A stretch of DNA of 13,985 nucleotides, from NCBI GenBank assembly GCA_938050265.1, contig CALLJT010000067.1:1-13985 (forward strand), given 5' to 3'. Below the pieces are notes generated by a model that was given only the letters and a program-made list of their open reading frames with translations, was not told the DNA's origin and ran no database searches. The position numbers were made by a program, and so were the translations under genes. The stretch comes from Candidatus Saccharimonadia bacterium (GTDB lineage: Bacteria; Patescibacteriota; Saccharimonadia; Saccharimonadales; SZUA-47). This document shows, in pieces, positions 1 to 7,429 of this stretch (the first letter of the stretch is position 1; each line of letters starts with the position of its first letter).

Positions 1-205
1 TTTCCCTCCGAGTAGCGCCTGCACGCAGGGGCGCCCTTAGGAGGGTCGCCTCTGGTTGCACTACGCTTACACTGCTCTTGAGGGAAAAGTGAGTGTGGGT
101 CAGGCCTACCGCTAGGCATCACCCTAAAAACCACCAACCTAACATCTACAAAATACACTGCTAGAGGACGGACCCTTAGCAAGGGGGTGTTTGTATTTTG
201 TTCGG
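1..205 (-). ncRNA. Structured RNA candidate, resembling the RNase P RNA specificity half (uncertain)
   Basis: No convincing reading frame is present, but nested inverted repeats fill the region. Read on the minus strand, the order is: a 9-bp closing stem (200-202 region against 147-156, ACAAAATAC/GTATTTTGT) around an inner GCTA/TAGC stem; a hairpin at 97-124 (GGGT/ACCC outside, GCCTA/TAGGC inside); a hairpin at 69-96 (ACACT/AGTGT); the single-stranded-looking AGTGCAACCAGAGGCGACC, whose first eight bases are complementary to 55-62; then a hairpin closed by CCCTCC/GGAGGG (4-9 with 40-45). This order and the AGUGCAAC-CAGAG string resemble P8, P9, CR-II and P12 of bacterial RNase P RNA. An inner pair of the 69-96 stem is U-G on the minus strand but C-A on the plus strand, which favours minus. 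Against this, the near-universal GAGGAAAGUCC element expected upstream of P8 is not visible, and no minus-strand promoter is clear. The 3' half would lie outside the window. Alternatives are a plus-strand leader of the downstream regulator or an unknown RNA class. Confidence 0.3.
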
Positions 206-225
206 GTGTGGGGTAGGGTTTAAGC

Positions 226-678
226 ATGAGTAATTCACAAACACGACCAACCAAGAAGCAATTTGAGACACTAGAGTTTATCCGGCAGTCAATCGCTGAC
301 AATGGCTTTAGCCCGAGTTACCGAGAAATTATGAAAGGCTGTAATTATACGTCTGTTGCGACGGTGTCATTGCATGTAAACAACCTAATCAAGCGCGGGC
401 ATCTGATCAAGCGCGACAACAATGCGCGTTCGCTCGAACTCGTAAGCGATGCCGCCAAGCAGGCAAAGTCTGAAACAAAAAACACACCGAAAACCCCGGA
501 CCACAACCACGGCCACGAGATTATCGTGCAGATTGAAAAACGCTTCAAGCAGCTAGAAAAACAGTTTGAACAAGCCGTACTCGACGAAGTATATGTGCTG
601 GTTGGTGCGCTCAAAATAATGGGCCACGCGGAGCCAGTCGTCGTCTATTCAGCCAAGATCAATACGTTTAAACAGTAA
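226..678 (+). CDS. LexA-type winged-helix DNA-binding protein without the S24 peptidase domain
   Basis: Residues 8-73 match the LexA N-terminal DNA-binding fold: TKKQFETLEFI start, NGFSPSYREI helix, then the SVATVSLHVNNLIKRG recognition region and a wing ending NNARSLEL. In LexA this domain binds SOS operators. Here the autoproteolytic domain with its Ser-Lys dyad, which would bring the length to about 200 residues, is absent. It is replaced by a polar His/Lys linker (about 76-96) and a short heptad-like helix (about 98-120, IEKRFKQLEKQFEQAV) that could dimerise the protein, then a hydrophobic tail. The protein could therefore bind DNA like LexA but could not be inactivated by RecA-stimulated self-cleavage. 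The ATG is preceded by a weak GGGTAGGG purine run. It ends 8 nt from the converging DUF4173 gene. The DNA-binding call is firm; its targets are unknown. Confidence 0.8.
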   Translation: MSNSQTRPTKKQFETLEFIRQSIADNGFSPSYREIMKGCNYTSVATVSLHVNNLIKRGHLIKRDNNARSLELVSDAAKQAKSETKNTPKTPDHNHGHEIIVQIEKRFKQLEKQFEQAVLDEVYVLVGALKIMGHAEPVVVYSAKINTFKQ

Positions 679-686
679 GCAGCAGA

Positions 687-2348
687 TTATTTACAAGATT
701 CGTACGACGAGTAGGATCGGTCGATTGCATTGATGTATGTTTGGTTGGCTTTGTTCCATGTGCGCCAGTCGTCAGTGTTTCGTTTCTGAAGCAGGCGGTA
801 GTTGTCTCGGCAGGTACCATCAATAAGGAATGTTGCATCTCCTTGACTCAGCGTACCACTCTGGAGCCCGTTTTCGATTGCTGGCCACGCGTCAGGCGAC
901 AGCCTACGTAGGTAGCTGACGTCTATCTCGCGGACGTCTGAGCGACCTATGTTGGTGCGGGCAATCATTGCGTCAGGGTTGATAAGGTTCATCACCATGA
1001 TGTAGCCAAAGCAGCTGACCAAAAACATCTGCGAAAACTGTGCCCAGCTGAAGTTCTGTAGCATTTTTACCAGCAGTAGGGCGAGCCATATACCGAGGAT
1101 TATCATGAACGAATGCCCAAACAGTCGCACGACAGTAAACCCGAACTCTGCCTCTGCTGCAAGGAGCCGCACGAACGCACTTGCGAGTACGACAAACGTC
1201 AGTACAACCAGTGCTATAGAGAGCGATTTGAACCTGCTGTCGACGGCTTTTTTGGGTACGGCATGCTCGACGAACGCGAGTAGCCCGAACACTACCATAG
1301 AAGCAACAACGAGCTGTCCAAACCCACGTCGTGCTCCATCTGACAGGTTGGTGGTTTCAGATAATACGTCTGCACCAAATACGACAGGTAGTTGCAGTAT
1401 GCCAAATACGGCAAAGAGCCCAACGACGCTACCGAGGATGATCAGCGCTGATGTCTGAGAGAGTCGCACACCCGGTTTACTGGTAGCTGACTTCTGCGCG
1501 TCATGGGATCGAGACGACAACACAAAGTTGTAGAACAGCATAGATGCTAGAATCGCTCCGACAGACAGCGTCACGATCAGTGCTTGGAGCAGCTCTGTAG
1601 ATATCTGCCAGTCCGGTATGCGCAGGTTCGGGAGTAGGTCAGAGAAGCGGCTGTCTGCGCTGGCAAACAACACAGTGAACACTACGAGCAAGGGGACAGC
1701 AATAGACAGTCCAACGACTACATCTTTGCTGACTTTGACACCAGACAGTAGGCCGCCAGGTGTGGTGGATTTTTTGCTGCGCACGAGCTCGCGGTTGGCA
1801 TACAGTAGGCCGGCGCTGCCAGGTAGACTCATGAGCGGCAGCATGCTTGATTCGATGTAATCAAATATGTGCAGGTCAGAGAACGTGCGTCCAGACAGTC
1901 CGAGGAGTGCGATGCATAGAAACGCTACAGCACCGAATATGTTCAACGCGGTGAGTGAAGGGCTGCTCCGTATCGCAACAAACGCCGTGCAGGCGAGCGC
2001 AGCTCCGCAGAGTAGAGCAACAGGTGTACTGATTTTAGACTTATACATACCTGCGGCGCTCAGCAGCAGCCACACGAAAAGACAGACAATAATAGGGGTT
2101 TGCAAGCCAAACGCACCAGGCTTGTACAGGTACCAGGTCATGAACCCGAGTGCGAGCGAACCACCGAGCAGCGTGTGTAGATTTGTCGTGGTAACTGTGC
2201 CGCTGGTCACTGCGTCGCGCACGGCAGTAATAGTCGTTTTCTGGCCTTTGTTTTTACGGTGGCTCTGAACTATAACTATAACAAGCAATAGCGGGGAGAG
2301 TAGTATCGCTATGTAAATGATGAGTAGGAAAAACGTAACAAAGCTCAT
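687..2348 (-). CDS. DUF4173/DUF4153-type polytopic membrane protein
   Basis: A 553-residue integral membrane protein with about a dozen hydrophobic segments (residues 5-27, 62-76, 84-100, 108-126, 133-151, 212-230, 255-276, 300-326, 345-362, 377-398, 409-428, 439-456) and a soluble C-terminal tail. Family hallmarks visible are GARRGFGQL at 338-346, corresponding to the Y-x-R-x-GF-x-L motif between the late membrane segments, NPDAMIART at 457-465, and DVSYLRRLSPDAWP at 476-489, a typical ending of DUF4173 proteins. The biochemical function of this family is not established, and in other bacteria it often sits beside sensor or regulator genes. The start is chosen from the family-like hydrophobic N-terminus and from a strong promoter whose predicted transcription start falls almost on the ATG. 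The gene is convergent with the LexA-like gene and divergent from the nuclease-comEC block. Confidence 0.75.
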   Translation of the reverse strand: MSFVTFFLLIIYIAILLSPLLLVIVIVQSHRKNKGQKTTITAVRDAVTSGTVTTTNLHTLLGGSLALGFMTWYLYKPGAFGLQTPIIVCLFVWLLLSAAGMYKSKISTPVALLCGAALACTAFVAIRSSPSLTALNIFGAVAFLCIALLGLSGRTFSDLHIFDYIESSMLPLMSLPGSAGLLYANRELVRSKKSTTPGGLLSGVKVSKDVVVGLSIAVPLLVVFTVLFASADSRFSDLLPNLRIPDWQISTELLQALIVTLSVGAILASMLFYNFVLSSRSHDAQKSATSKPGVRLSQTSALIILGSVVGLFAVFGILQLPVVFGADVLSETTNLSDGARRGFGQLVVASMVVFGLLAFVEHAVPKKAVDSRFKSLSIALVVLTFVVLASAFVRLLAAEAEFGFTVVRLFGHSFMIILGIWLALLLVKMLQNFSWAQFSQMFLVSCFGYIMVMNLINPDAMIARTNIGRSDVREIDVSYLRRLSPDAWPAIENGLQSGTLSQGDATFLIDGTCRDNYRLLQKRNTDDWRTWNKANQTYINAIDRSYSSYESCK

Positions 2349-2355
2349 GGCGTTT

Positions 2356-2385
2356 AATATATCAACATTTGTAGCAATTTGTCAA
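2356..2385 (-). promoter_or_regulatory. Sigma70-like promoter of the DUF4173 gene, leaderless arrangement
   Basis: On the minus strand, TTGACA (complement of 2380-2385) and TATATT (complement of 2356-2361) are separated by 18 nt. Only 7 nt separate the -10 box from the ATG at 2348, so transcription should start at or next to the A of the start codon. No Shine-Dalgarno sequence precedes the ATG, which fits a leaderless mRNA. The promoter match is seen directly; leaderless translation is inferred. Confidence 0.65.
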
Positions 2386-2417
2386 CGCCAGGGCGAATAA
2401 GTAATCTAATTCTAATC

Positions 2418-2445
2418 TTGTTAAGAATGAAGAGTAGGGTACAAT
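2418..2445 (+). promoter_or_regulatory. Candidate promoter for the nuclease-comEC operon
   Basis: TTGTTA (2418-2423) and TACAAT (2440-2445) are spaced by 16 nt, predicting a start near 2452 and a leader of about 95 nt before the GTG at 2546. An imperfect inverted repeat, ATTCTAA/TTAAGAAT (2409-2428), overlaps the -35 box and could be an operator. A second, poorer -10-like TATAAA lies at 2498-2503. The rest of 2349-2545 shows nothing else clear. Confidence 0.45.
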
Positions 2446-2545
2446 AGCTATAGCCGTCAGAGCTTGCTCGAAAGGTTTGGTTTTGTTTTGAGATGGGTAT
2501 AAATACTGGAGACAGTGAGTAGATTAATGCAGACGGATATATGTA

Positions 2546-3331
2546 GTGTTAGATGAAGTAGCAAAAGCAGTGTTGCGTAAACGCCGAGTTCGATCGTTGA
2601 TGTTTGCTGTGGTGGTGTTCGGCGTGTTCCAGCTGATCAGTCGCATTAGCAGTAGTAACAGCATACCATCTAATCCGCAGCCGAACGACGTGTTGGCTGA
2701 GCAGGTTGAGCAGATTGATCCGTCACTATATGAAGATGCAGGCGAAATGCTTGAAGCTTTACCTGTTAAGGGAAGAGCACCGAAAACAGGCTATAGCCGT
2801 GACAACTTCAGTGGTGGCTGGGCTCGGGTCGGTAGCTGCGATGTGCGTAACCTTGTACTGCGCCGTGACATGGCATCTGTGCGTCTTGACGCAGATTTGT
2901 GTCGTGTATTGAGTGGTACGCTCAACGACCCATATACAGGTCGTACTATTTCGTTCCAGCGTGGTCCTGACACCAGTGACGAAGTCCAGATTGATCATGT
3001 TGTGGCGCTAAGTGACGCATGGCAAAAAGGCGCCCAACAGTTAACCGATCAAGAAAGATTTAATTTATACAACGACAGCCTCAACTTGCTCGCCGTAGAT
3101 GGTCAGGCCAACCAGGACAAAGGCAGTTCTGACGCCGCCAGCTGGCTGCCGCCAAACAAGCAGTTTCGCTGCAGACTCGTAGCCCGCCAGATATCTGTCA
3201 AAGCCAAGTACCGGCTCTGGGTAACTGAAGCAGAGAAGTCTGCCATGGCCCGGGTCCTAAACGACTGCCCTGCTCAACCCCTGCCCGTTCAGTTGTTTAA
3301 TGTGGAGGACGCGAGACCGACAGGTCAGTGA
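2546..3331 (+). CDS. Membrane-anchored HNH endonuclease, DUF1524 (GmrSD C-terminal-like) family
   Basis: A non-specific nuclease of the secreted HNH/DUF1524 type is predicted. A basic N-terminus (RKRRVR, 11-16) and a single hydrophobic helix (about 17-33) act as uncleaved anchor or signal, placing the rest outside the membrane. Family landmarks appear in order: the CDVRN segment, a second Cys before the SGT turn, DPYTGR (128-133), the catalytic IDHVVALSDAW (Asp150, His151), and NDSLNLLAVDGQANQDKG (176-193, with the HNH Asn and Lys residues), WLPP, and a final Cys. The order and spacing match secreted actinobacterial and CPR homologues of about 210-260 residues. The GTG start is kept because an in-frame TAA lies at 2525 and the charged N-terminus suits topology; only a weak ACGGA precedes it. 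Its 3' end overlaps comEC by 4 nt, linking it to DNA uptake, where it could generate single strands or short fragments. Nuclease identity is firm; its role in uptake is inferred. Confidence 0.88.
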   Translation: MLDEVAKAVLRKRRVRSLMFAVVVFGVFQLISRISSSNSIPSNPQPNDVLAEQVEQIDPSLYEDAGEMLEALPVKGRAPKTGYSRDNFSGGWARVGSCDVRNLVLRRDMASVRLDADLCRVLSGTLNDPYTGRTISFQRGPDTSDEVQIDHVVALSDAWQKGAQQLTDQERFNLYNDSLNLLAVDGQANQDKGSSDAASWLPPNKQFRCRLVARQISVKAKYRLWVTEAEKSAMARVLNDCPAQPLPVQLFNVEDARPTGQ

Positions 3332-4785
3332 ATGTACGTAGCCAGTTCGACCAGGTACACGTGTCATGGTGGATCGCCCTGTCCTGTTTTGGGTTCGTCC
3401 TCGGTGTACTCAGCGCACTCTGGGTGCAGGTGCCTCTACAGGCAACAGGCGTAGCAGTAGCCACCTTACTATGTGTGTCAGTTGCAGCATACGTACGCCG
3501 CCGAAAACTGGTAGTTATTGTGGCGATGGTGTGTTTCAGCAGTGTGCTTGGTATGCTCCGAGGATCGATCGCCCAGGAGAGACTCACCCTCTATGATCAG
3601 TTGTATCATAAACCCGTAACGCTGAACGGCGTGGTTGCCGAAGACCCACGTTTTAGCGAAGGAAACACGACACTCATCGTACAATCTCTGGACATCAACG
3701 GTACGATCGTTCCCGGCACAGTCTGGCTACGAACGGCTGGAGAGCTAGATATTCGCCGTTCGGATATGGTACGGGCGACAGGACAGCTAGACGAGGGGTT
3801 CGGAACAATCCCCGCAGCTCTATACAGGGCTGAGATACTGCGCGTACAGCGGCGTGACTATGCTGACGTTGGTAGGGACGTGCGCGACCAGTTCGCACAC
3901 GGGCTCCGATCTGTTATTGATGAGCCTGAAGCAAGTCTGGCAGCAGGATTCATCGTAGGTCAGAAATCTAATCTGCCGGAGTCTTTAGACGACAGTCTCA
4001 GGGTACTAGGTCTCACTCATATTGTTGTTGCGAGCGGTTTTAACCTGTCGGTGCTCGTACGTGCAGCGCGTAAAATATTCGCGCAGGTATCGCGGTTCAC
4101 TGCACTCGCAGGCGCAGGGGTACTTGTAGTCGGATTCACGCAGATTACTGGCGCGAGTCCGTCGATGGCGCGGGCATCATTAGTGACGGGTATAAGCCTG
4201 GTGGCCTGGTTTTATGGAAGGACGGTTCACCCTGCGGTGCTGCTTGCTGTTGTGGCTGCTGCCACTGTCGCGGGCAACCCTTCGTACGCGTGGGGTGATC
4301 TGGGTTGGTTACTGTCGTTTACGTCGTTTGTGGGGGTCATGATTCTAGCACCGCTGTTGCAGGCGTATTTTTGGGGTGATCAGCACCTAGGGTTTGTCAG
4401 ACAGGTACTGGTAGAAACAGTTTCAGCACAAATCTTGACGCTTCCACTGATCGCGTACGTGTTCGGTGAGTATACCGGGCTGTCGCTCTTGGCAAATGTG
4501 TTGGTTGTGCCGTTTATCGCACCGGTTATGTTGTTTGGTTTTATAGGTGGTGTCGTCGGTATGGTGTGGTCTTCTGCCGGGGCAGTACTGGCGCTCCCAG
4601 CGAGCGGACTCTTGTGGTATATGACGTGGGTTGTGGAGCGCCTCGCGCTGTGGCCCCAAGCTCAATCTGTGTTTGCCGTGTCATTGACTGGAGCAGGAGC
4701 ACTTTATGCAGCCATTGTCGTGCTCGTTGGGGCACTTCGGGTGCGTACTGGTTATGTATTTAAATCTTACAACATCGTAGAATAG
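3328..4785 (+). CDS. comEC: ComEC/Rec2 family DNA-uptake channel, short form
   Basis: ComEC carries one strand of incoming DNA across the cytoplasmic membrane during natural transformation. The first about 60 residues form hydrophobic helices, followed by an extracytoplasmic DUF4131/OB-like region (about 70-170, with VTLNGVVAEDP). The Competence domain follows from about residue 185. Its signature GLTHIVVASGFNLSVL sits at 228-243 (His231, Ser236, Gly237), and a run of membrane helices extends to about 470. The 485 residues end just after the last helix, so the C-terminal metallo-beta-lactamase domain of longer ComEC proteins (about 700-800 residues) is absent. The GTG start overlaps the upstream stop as GTGA, with no well-placed ribosome binding site, pointing to translational coupling with the nuclease. 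A neighbouring nuclease that prepares the transported DNA is a sensible partner. Confidence 0.92.
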   Translation: MNVRSQFDQVHVSWWIALSCFGFVLGVLSALWVQVPLQATGVAVATLLCVSVAAYVRRRKLVVIVAMVCFSSVLGMLRGSIAQERLTLYDQLYHKPVTLNGVVAEDPRFSEGNTTLIVQSLDINGTIVPGTVWLRTAGELDIRRSDMVRATGQLDEGFGTIPAALYRAEILRVQRRDYADVGRDVRDQFAHGLRSVIDEPEASLAAGFIVGQKSNLPESLDDSLRVLGLTHIVVASGFNLSVLVRAARKIFAQVSRFTALAGAGVLVVGFTQITGASPSMARASLVTGISLVAWFYGRTVHPAVLLAVVAAATVAGNPSYAWGDLGWLLSFTSFVGVMILAPLLQAYFWGDQHLGFVRQVLVETVSAQILTLPLIAYVFGEYTGLSLLANVLVVPFIAPVMLFGFIGGVVGMVWSSAGAVLALPASGLLWYMTWVVERLALWPQAQSVFAVSLTGAGALYAAIVVLVGALRVRTGYVFKSYNIVE

Positions 4786-4834
4786 CCCATCTCCTCTCGA
4801 ACATTAAATGTAGATTAAAACACCTTCCTGTGTA

Positions 4835-4863
4835 TTGACGCTGAGCGTGCAAAGCATTAATAC
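4835..4863 (+). promoter_or_regulatory. Possible promoter and ribosome binding site for the lamin-tail gene
   Basis: TTGACG (4835-4840) and a weak TAATAC (4858-4863) are separated by 17 nt, predicting a start near 4870. A good AGGAG Shine-Dalgarno sequence (4878-4882) follows, 9 nt before the GTG at 4892. No terminator hairpin is visible after comEC, so read-through from the upstream operon is also possible. Confidence 0.35.
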
Positions 4864-4891
4864 TGACCGGCATAAACAGGAGACTTAACAC

Positions 4892-7429
4892 GTGAAGTTA
4901 CATAAGCTTTATGCCGCACTCGTACTTGCATTCTCATCAATCACGCCTCTTTTCGGTATATCGGCACATGCCCTGCCGAGCTCAGACATCGTCATAGCTC
5001 AGGTCGTCACCGGTACGCCGTCCGCTACAAGTGAGCTCGTAGTGCTTCATAACGCTGGACAAGAAGATGTTGATGTGACGGACTGGTGTATCCAGTACAG
5101 CTCAGCCAGTAATGGCGAGACGTTCAGTAAATCGACATGCATACGTACAGAAGCACCAGATACTCAGGTATTATTAGGCGCGCAGACATTCGTACGTTTC
5201 GCGACAGAGAGTTTCGAGACTTCGTTCGAAGGTTACACTTCTGACATATTGATGAGTGGTGGGTTCGCTGCGACAGGCGGGCACGTGCGCGTTGTCGATG
5301 CTGCCAGTGTTGAATTAGACAGAGTCGGCTGGGGTACAGCAGTGGCACCAGAAGGTGATGTAGCTGCTGTCGAAAACGATGAGGATGGCGTATTGACGCG
5401 TGATGTAGCGGCTATCCCAGTTGACACCGACAATAACAATATAGATTTCGCGCTCGGGCCAGTCATGCTGAATGCTGCCGGGGGTCTGTACGAGCAGACG
5501 CTGGTTACGGATGTGGATCTGTGCCCTAACTATGACGGTGTGCAGGTAGAGATGCCAGAGTATCATGCATACGATGGGAGTGGGAATTGCTATCCAGATG
5601 TCTGCCCTAACCTAGATGGCCTGCATCGAAGCCTGCCTACCGGCTACACGATCGATATTAAAGTTGATCGACGGCTCTGTATACCGATCGTACCGGAAGA
5701 TAGCGTAGTCGTGATAACAGAGCTATACCCGAACGCACCAAATGCAGATCTCGTACACGGGTTCATAGAAGTGTACAACCCCGGTACTGAGCCGATACGT
5801 CTTGCTAACTACATGCTGGTTATAGATGGTCTGGTGGGGCTACTTCCGAACGTGCTGTTGCAGGGAGGAAGCTACCAACACGTGACGCGGACATCTACCG
5901 GCTTTGTACTGCCGGCTGATGCAGAAGACATTAGGCTCATCGCTCCGGCAGGCAACATTGTGGACGTCGTGCAAGGATATACTAACGCACCGGGTGATAT
6001 GTCGTGGGCCCTCATTCAGGGTGAATGGCAGTACGCCAGCCAAATCACCAGAGGAGCAGCGAACCCCGTCTACTCAGAACCTGCAGTAGACACGTGCAGC
6101 AACATAGATGGTCTGCAGTCGGAAGTGCCTGAGGGCATGGAGCTGCATGATGATGGCCTCGCGTGCGTGGAGATTGTAGTGCTTGAGGACGCAGTACTGG
6201 ACATAACCGAACTGTACCCGAACGCTCCGAGCTACGACACTGGACAGGAGTTTATCGAGCTTTATAACCCGAACACTGAGTCTGTAGATTTACATGGCTA
6301 TATAGTATCGCTGCAGGCGAGCAGCGCGGATACGTATGTGTTTGACGGTGGTGTTATTGCACCTGGCGAATACGTATCAATCGGTGACCTTGAGAGCGGC
6401 ATTGTGCTGCCGAACACCACTGGGTATGTAGAGCTTGTCGCACCGAATGGCGACATCGTGAGTGTGAGCCAGCCGTATGACGACCCTCAGCCAAATAGCT
6501 CTTGGGCGTTGATCGGTGGTGTCTGGCAGTATACCAACCAGCCCACACCTGGCGGATTCAATGTCCTCCCTCTAGAAGACGAAATCGACGAAGATAGTGA
6601 TGATGACGCACAGGACGACACAGTGGATGATGGTTCTGATGCACCTGACGACCAGGATGGGTCAACTACACCAGTGTTACCAGCATGCCCTGCCGGCAAG
6701 TACCGTAACCCAGCCACTAACCGCTGCAAAAACCTAGAAGACCCGGTCAGCACGCTCAAACCATGTGCCGCACACCAGTATCGTAGTAGCGACACGAATC
6801 GTTGCCGTAATCTGCCGGACGCAGCAGCGGTCACAGTGAACGAAGGTGCCATCGTGCCGGTAGCCGACAGGCAGAGTGCTGGTAGTCTCGGTGCTCAGTC
6901 CACAAACTACGTACCCTGCAAAGAGGGCCAGTACCGCAACCCTGCCACTAACCGCTGCAAAAAACTCCCTGCAGATGATCAGCAGGTGACGGCCGCAGAC
7001 GCTGCGTACGTGCCATGTGCTGCGGATCAAGAACGTAATCCAGCCACGAACAGGTGTCGCAAGGTCGCCGCTACTATAGCGGCGTCTGGGCTCAAACCAT
7101 GTGCCGCACACCAGTATCGTAACCCTGAGACAAACAGATGCAAAAGCATCACAGCCGCATCTACCGAGCTCAAGCCATGCAATCCTGGGCAGGAGCGTAA
7201 CCCAGCCACTAACCGCTGTCGTGCATCTGTAGGCGTGGCGACGAACATAAGCGCCGCTGGCTCGCTACCCGAGATCGTGGATGTTGCAGTTGAACAAGTG
7301 ACTGATGGTTTTGACTGGATGATGCCGCTGCTTGCTGTAGTTGGGGTGGCCGGCTATGTCGGTTACGAATGGCGGGCAGAAATCGCACAGAAGTTTGCAT
7401 ACGTTAACGCACTAAGGAGGCACAGATAA
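4892..7429 (+). CDS. Secreted, C-terminally anchored surface protein with three lamin-tail domains and six Cys-pair repeats
   Basis: A Sec signal peptide is clear (residues 1-27, hydrophobic core, AHA cleavage site). Three lamin-tail (LTD) immunoglobulin-like domains follow at about 31-150, 272-395 and 434-560. The second and third begin with the diagnostic ITELYPNAP and the F-I-E-x-Y-N-P strand (274 and 438 onward) and close with SWALI-x-G-x-WQY. Between domains lie short C-x-N-x-DG-x-x-x-x-x-P segments (CPNYDG, CPNLDG, CSNIDG), a small cysteine repeat common in CPR surface proteins. An Asp-rich linker (about 565-595) leads to six copies of C-x12-C (C599, C625, C676, C709, C737, C763), consensus C-x3-Q-x-RNPATNRC. 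A single membrane helix (about 809-826) and a basic tail (ALRRHR) anchor the C-terminus. Bacterial LTDs are known from extracellular proteins, often with nuclease or phosphoesterase domains. No catalytic domain is visible here, so binding or adhesion is the likely role. The next gene overlaps it at TAATG. Confidence 0.85.
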   Translation: MKLHKLYAALVLAFSSITPLFGISAHALPSSDIVIAQVVTGTPSATSELVVLHNAGQEDVDVTDWCIQYSSASNGETFSKSTCIRTEAPDTQVLLGAQTFVRFATESFETSFEGYTSDILMSGGFAATGGHVRVVDAASVELDRVGWGTAVAPEGDVAAVENDEDGVLTRDVAAIPVDTDNNNIDFALGPVMLNAAGGLYEQTLVTDVDLCPNYDGVQVEMPEYHAYDGSGNCYPDVCPNLDGLHRSLPTGYTIDIKVDRRLCIPIVPEDSVVVITELYPNAPNADLVHGFIEVYNPGTEPIRLANYMLVIDGLVGLLPNVLLQGGSYQHVTRTSTGFVLPADAEDIRLIAPAGNIVDVVQGYTNAPGDMSWALIQGEWQYASQITRGAANPVYSEPAVDTCSNIDGLQSEVPEGMELHDDGLACVEIVVLEDAVLDITELYPNAPSYDTGQEFIELYNPNTESVDLHGYIVSLQASSADTYVFDGGVIAPGEYVSIGDLESGIVLPNTTGYVELVAPNGDIVSVSQPYDDPQPNSSWALIGGVWQYTNQPTPGGFNVLPLEDEIDEDSDDDAQDDTVDDGSDAPDDQDGSTTPVLPACPAGKYRNPATNRCKNLEDPVSTLKPCAAHQYRSSDTNRCRNLPDAAAVTVNEGAIVPVADRQSAGSLGAQSTNYVPCKEGQYRNPATNRCKKLPADDQQVTAADAAYVPCAADQERNPATNRCRKVAATIAASGLKPCAAHQYRNPETNRCKSITAASTELKPCNPGQERNPATNRCRASVGVATNISAAGSLPEIVDVAVEQVTDGFDWMMPLLAVVGVAGYVGYEWRAEIAQKFAYVNALRRHR
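6686..7219 (+). repeat. Six-copy C-x12-C coding repeat with a 32-bp exact duplication
   Basis: The repeat units start at 6686, 6764, 6917, 7016, 7100 and 7178, each encoding C-x3-(Q/K)-(Y/E)-R-(N/S)-x3-NRC. Linkers vary from 12 to 37 residues. Bases 6754-6785 and 7090-7121 are identical over 32 bp, and CGTAACCCAGCCACTAACCG recurs in copies 1 and 6. Such near-identical DNA implies recent duplication or gene conversion, so copy number may vary between strains. Confidence 0.85.
7414..7420 (+). promoter_or_regulatory. Strong Shine-Dalgarno AAGGAGG for the SGNH hydrolase gene
   Basis: A complete AAGGAGG lies inside the 3' end of the lamin-tail gene, 8 nt before the ATG at 7429. The start shares one base with the upstream stop (TAATG). 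This fixes the start codon and indicates coupled translation of the two surface proteins. Confidence 0.85.

Noticed and set aside
69..90. GAGGGAAAAGT on the plus strand as the RNase P CR-I element
   Set aside because: It differs from GAGGAAAGUCC by insertions, lacks the following conserved bases, and the RNase P-like hairpin order reads on the opposite strand.
1..205. tmRNA, 6S RNA, SRP RNA or tRNA in the leading structured region
   Set aside because: No tRNA-like acceptor/T-loop sequence, no SRP GGAAG core and no long 6S-type bulged rod is visible on either strand.
1105..2268. Three rightward open frames inside the DUF4173 gene
   Set aside because: They are antisense shadows rich in Ser/Thr/Arg with no recognisable motif, while the leftward frame has clear membrane helices and family motifs.
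6686..7219. CRISPR array or tandem non-coding repeat
   Set aside because: Units are in-frame, unequally spaced and encode a conserved cysteine motif inside a long gene.
6487..7248. Leftward open frames within the cysteine-repeat region
   Set aside because: Their apparent repeats (GLRYLPAGHAG and similar) simply mirror the repeated DNA of the rightward surface-protein gene.
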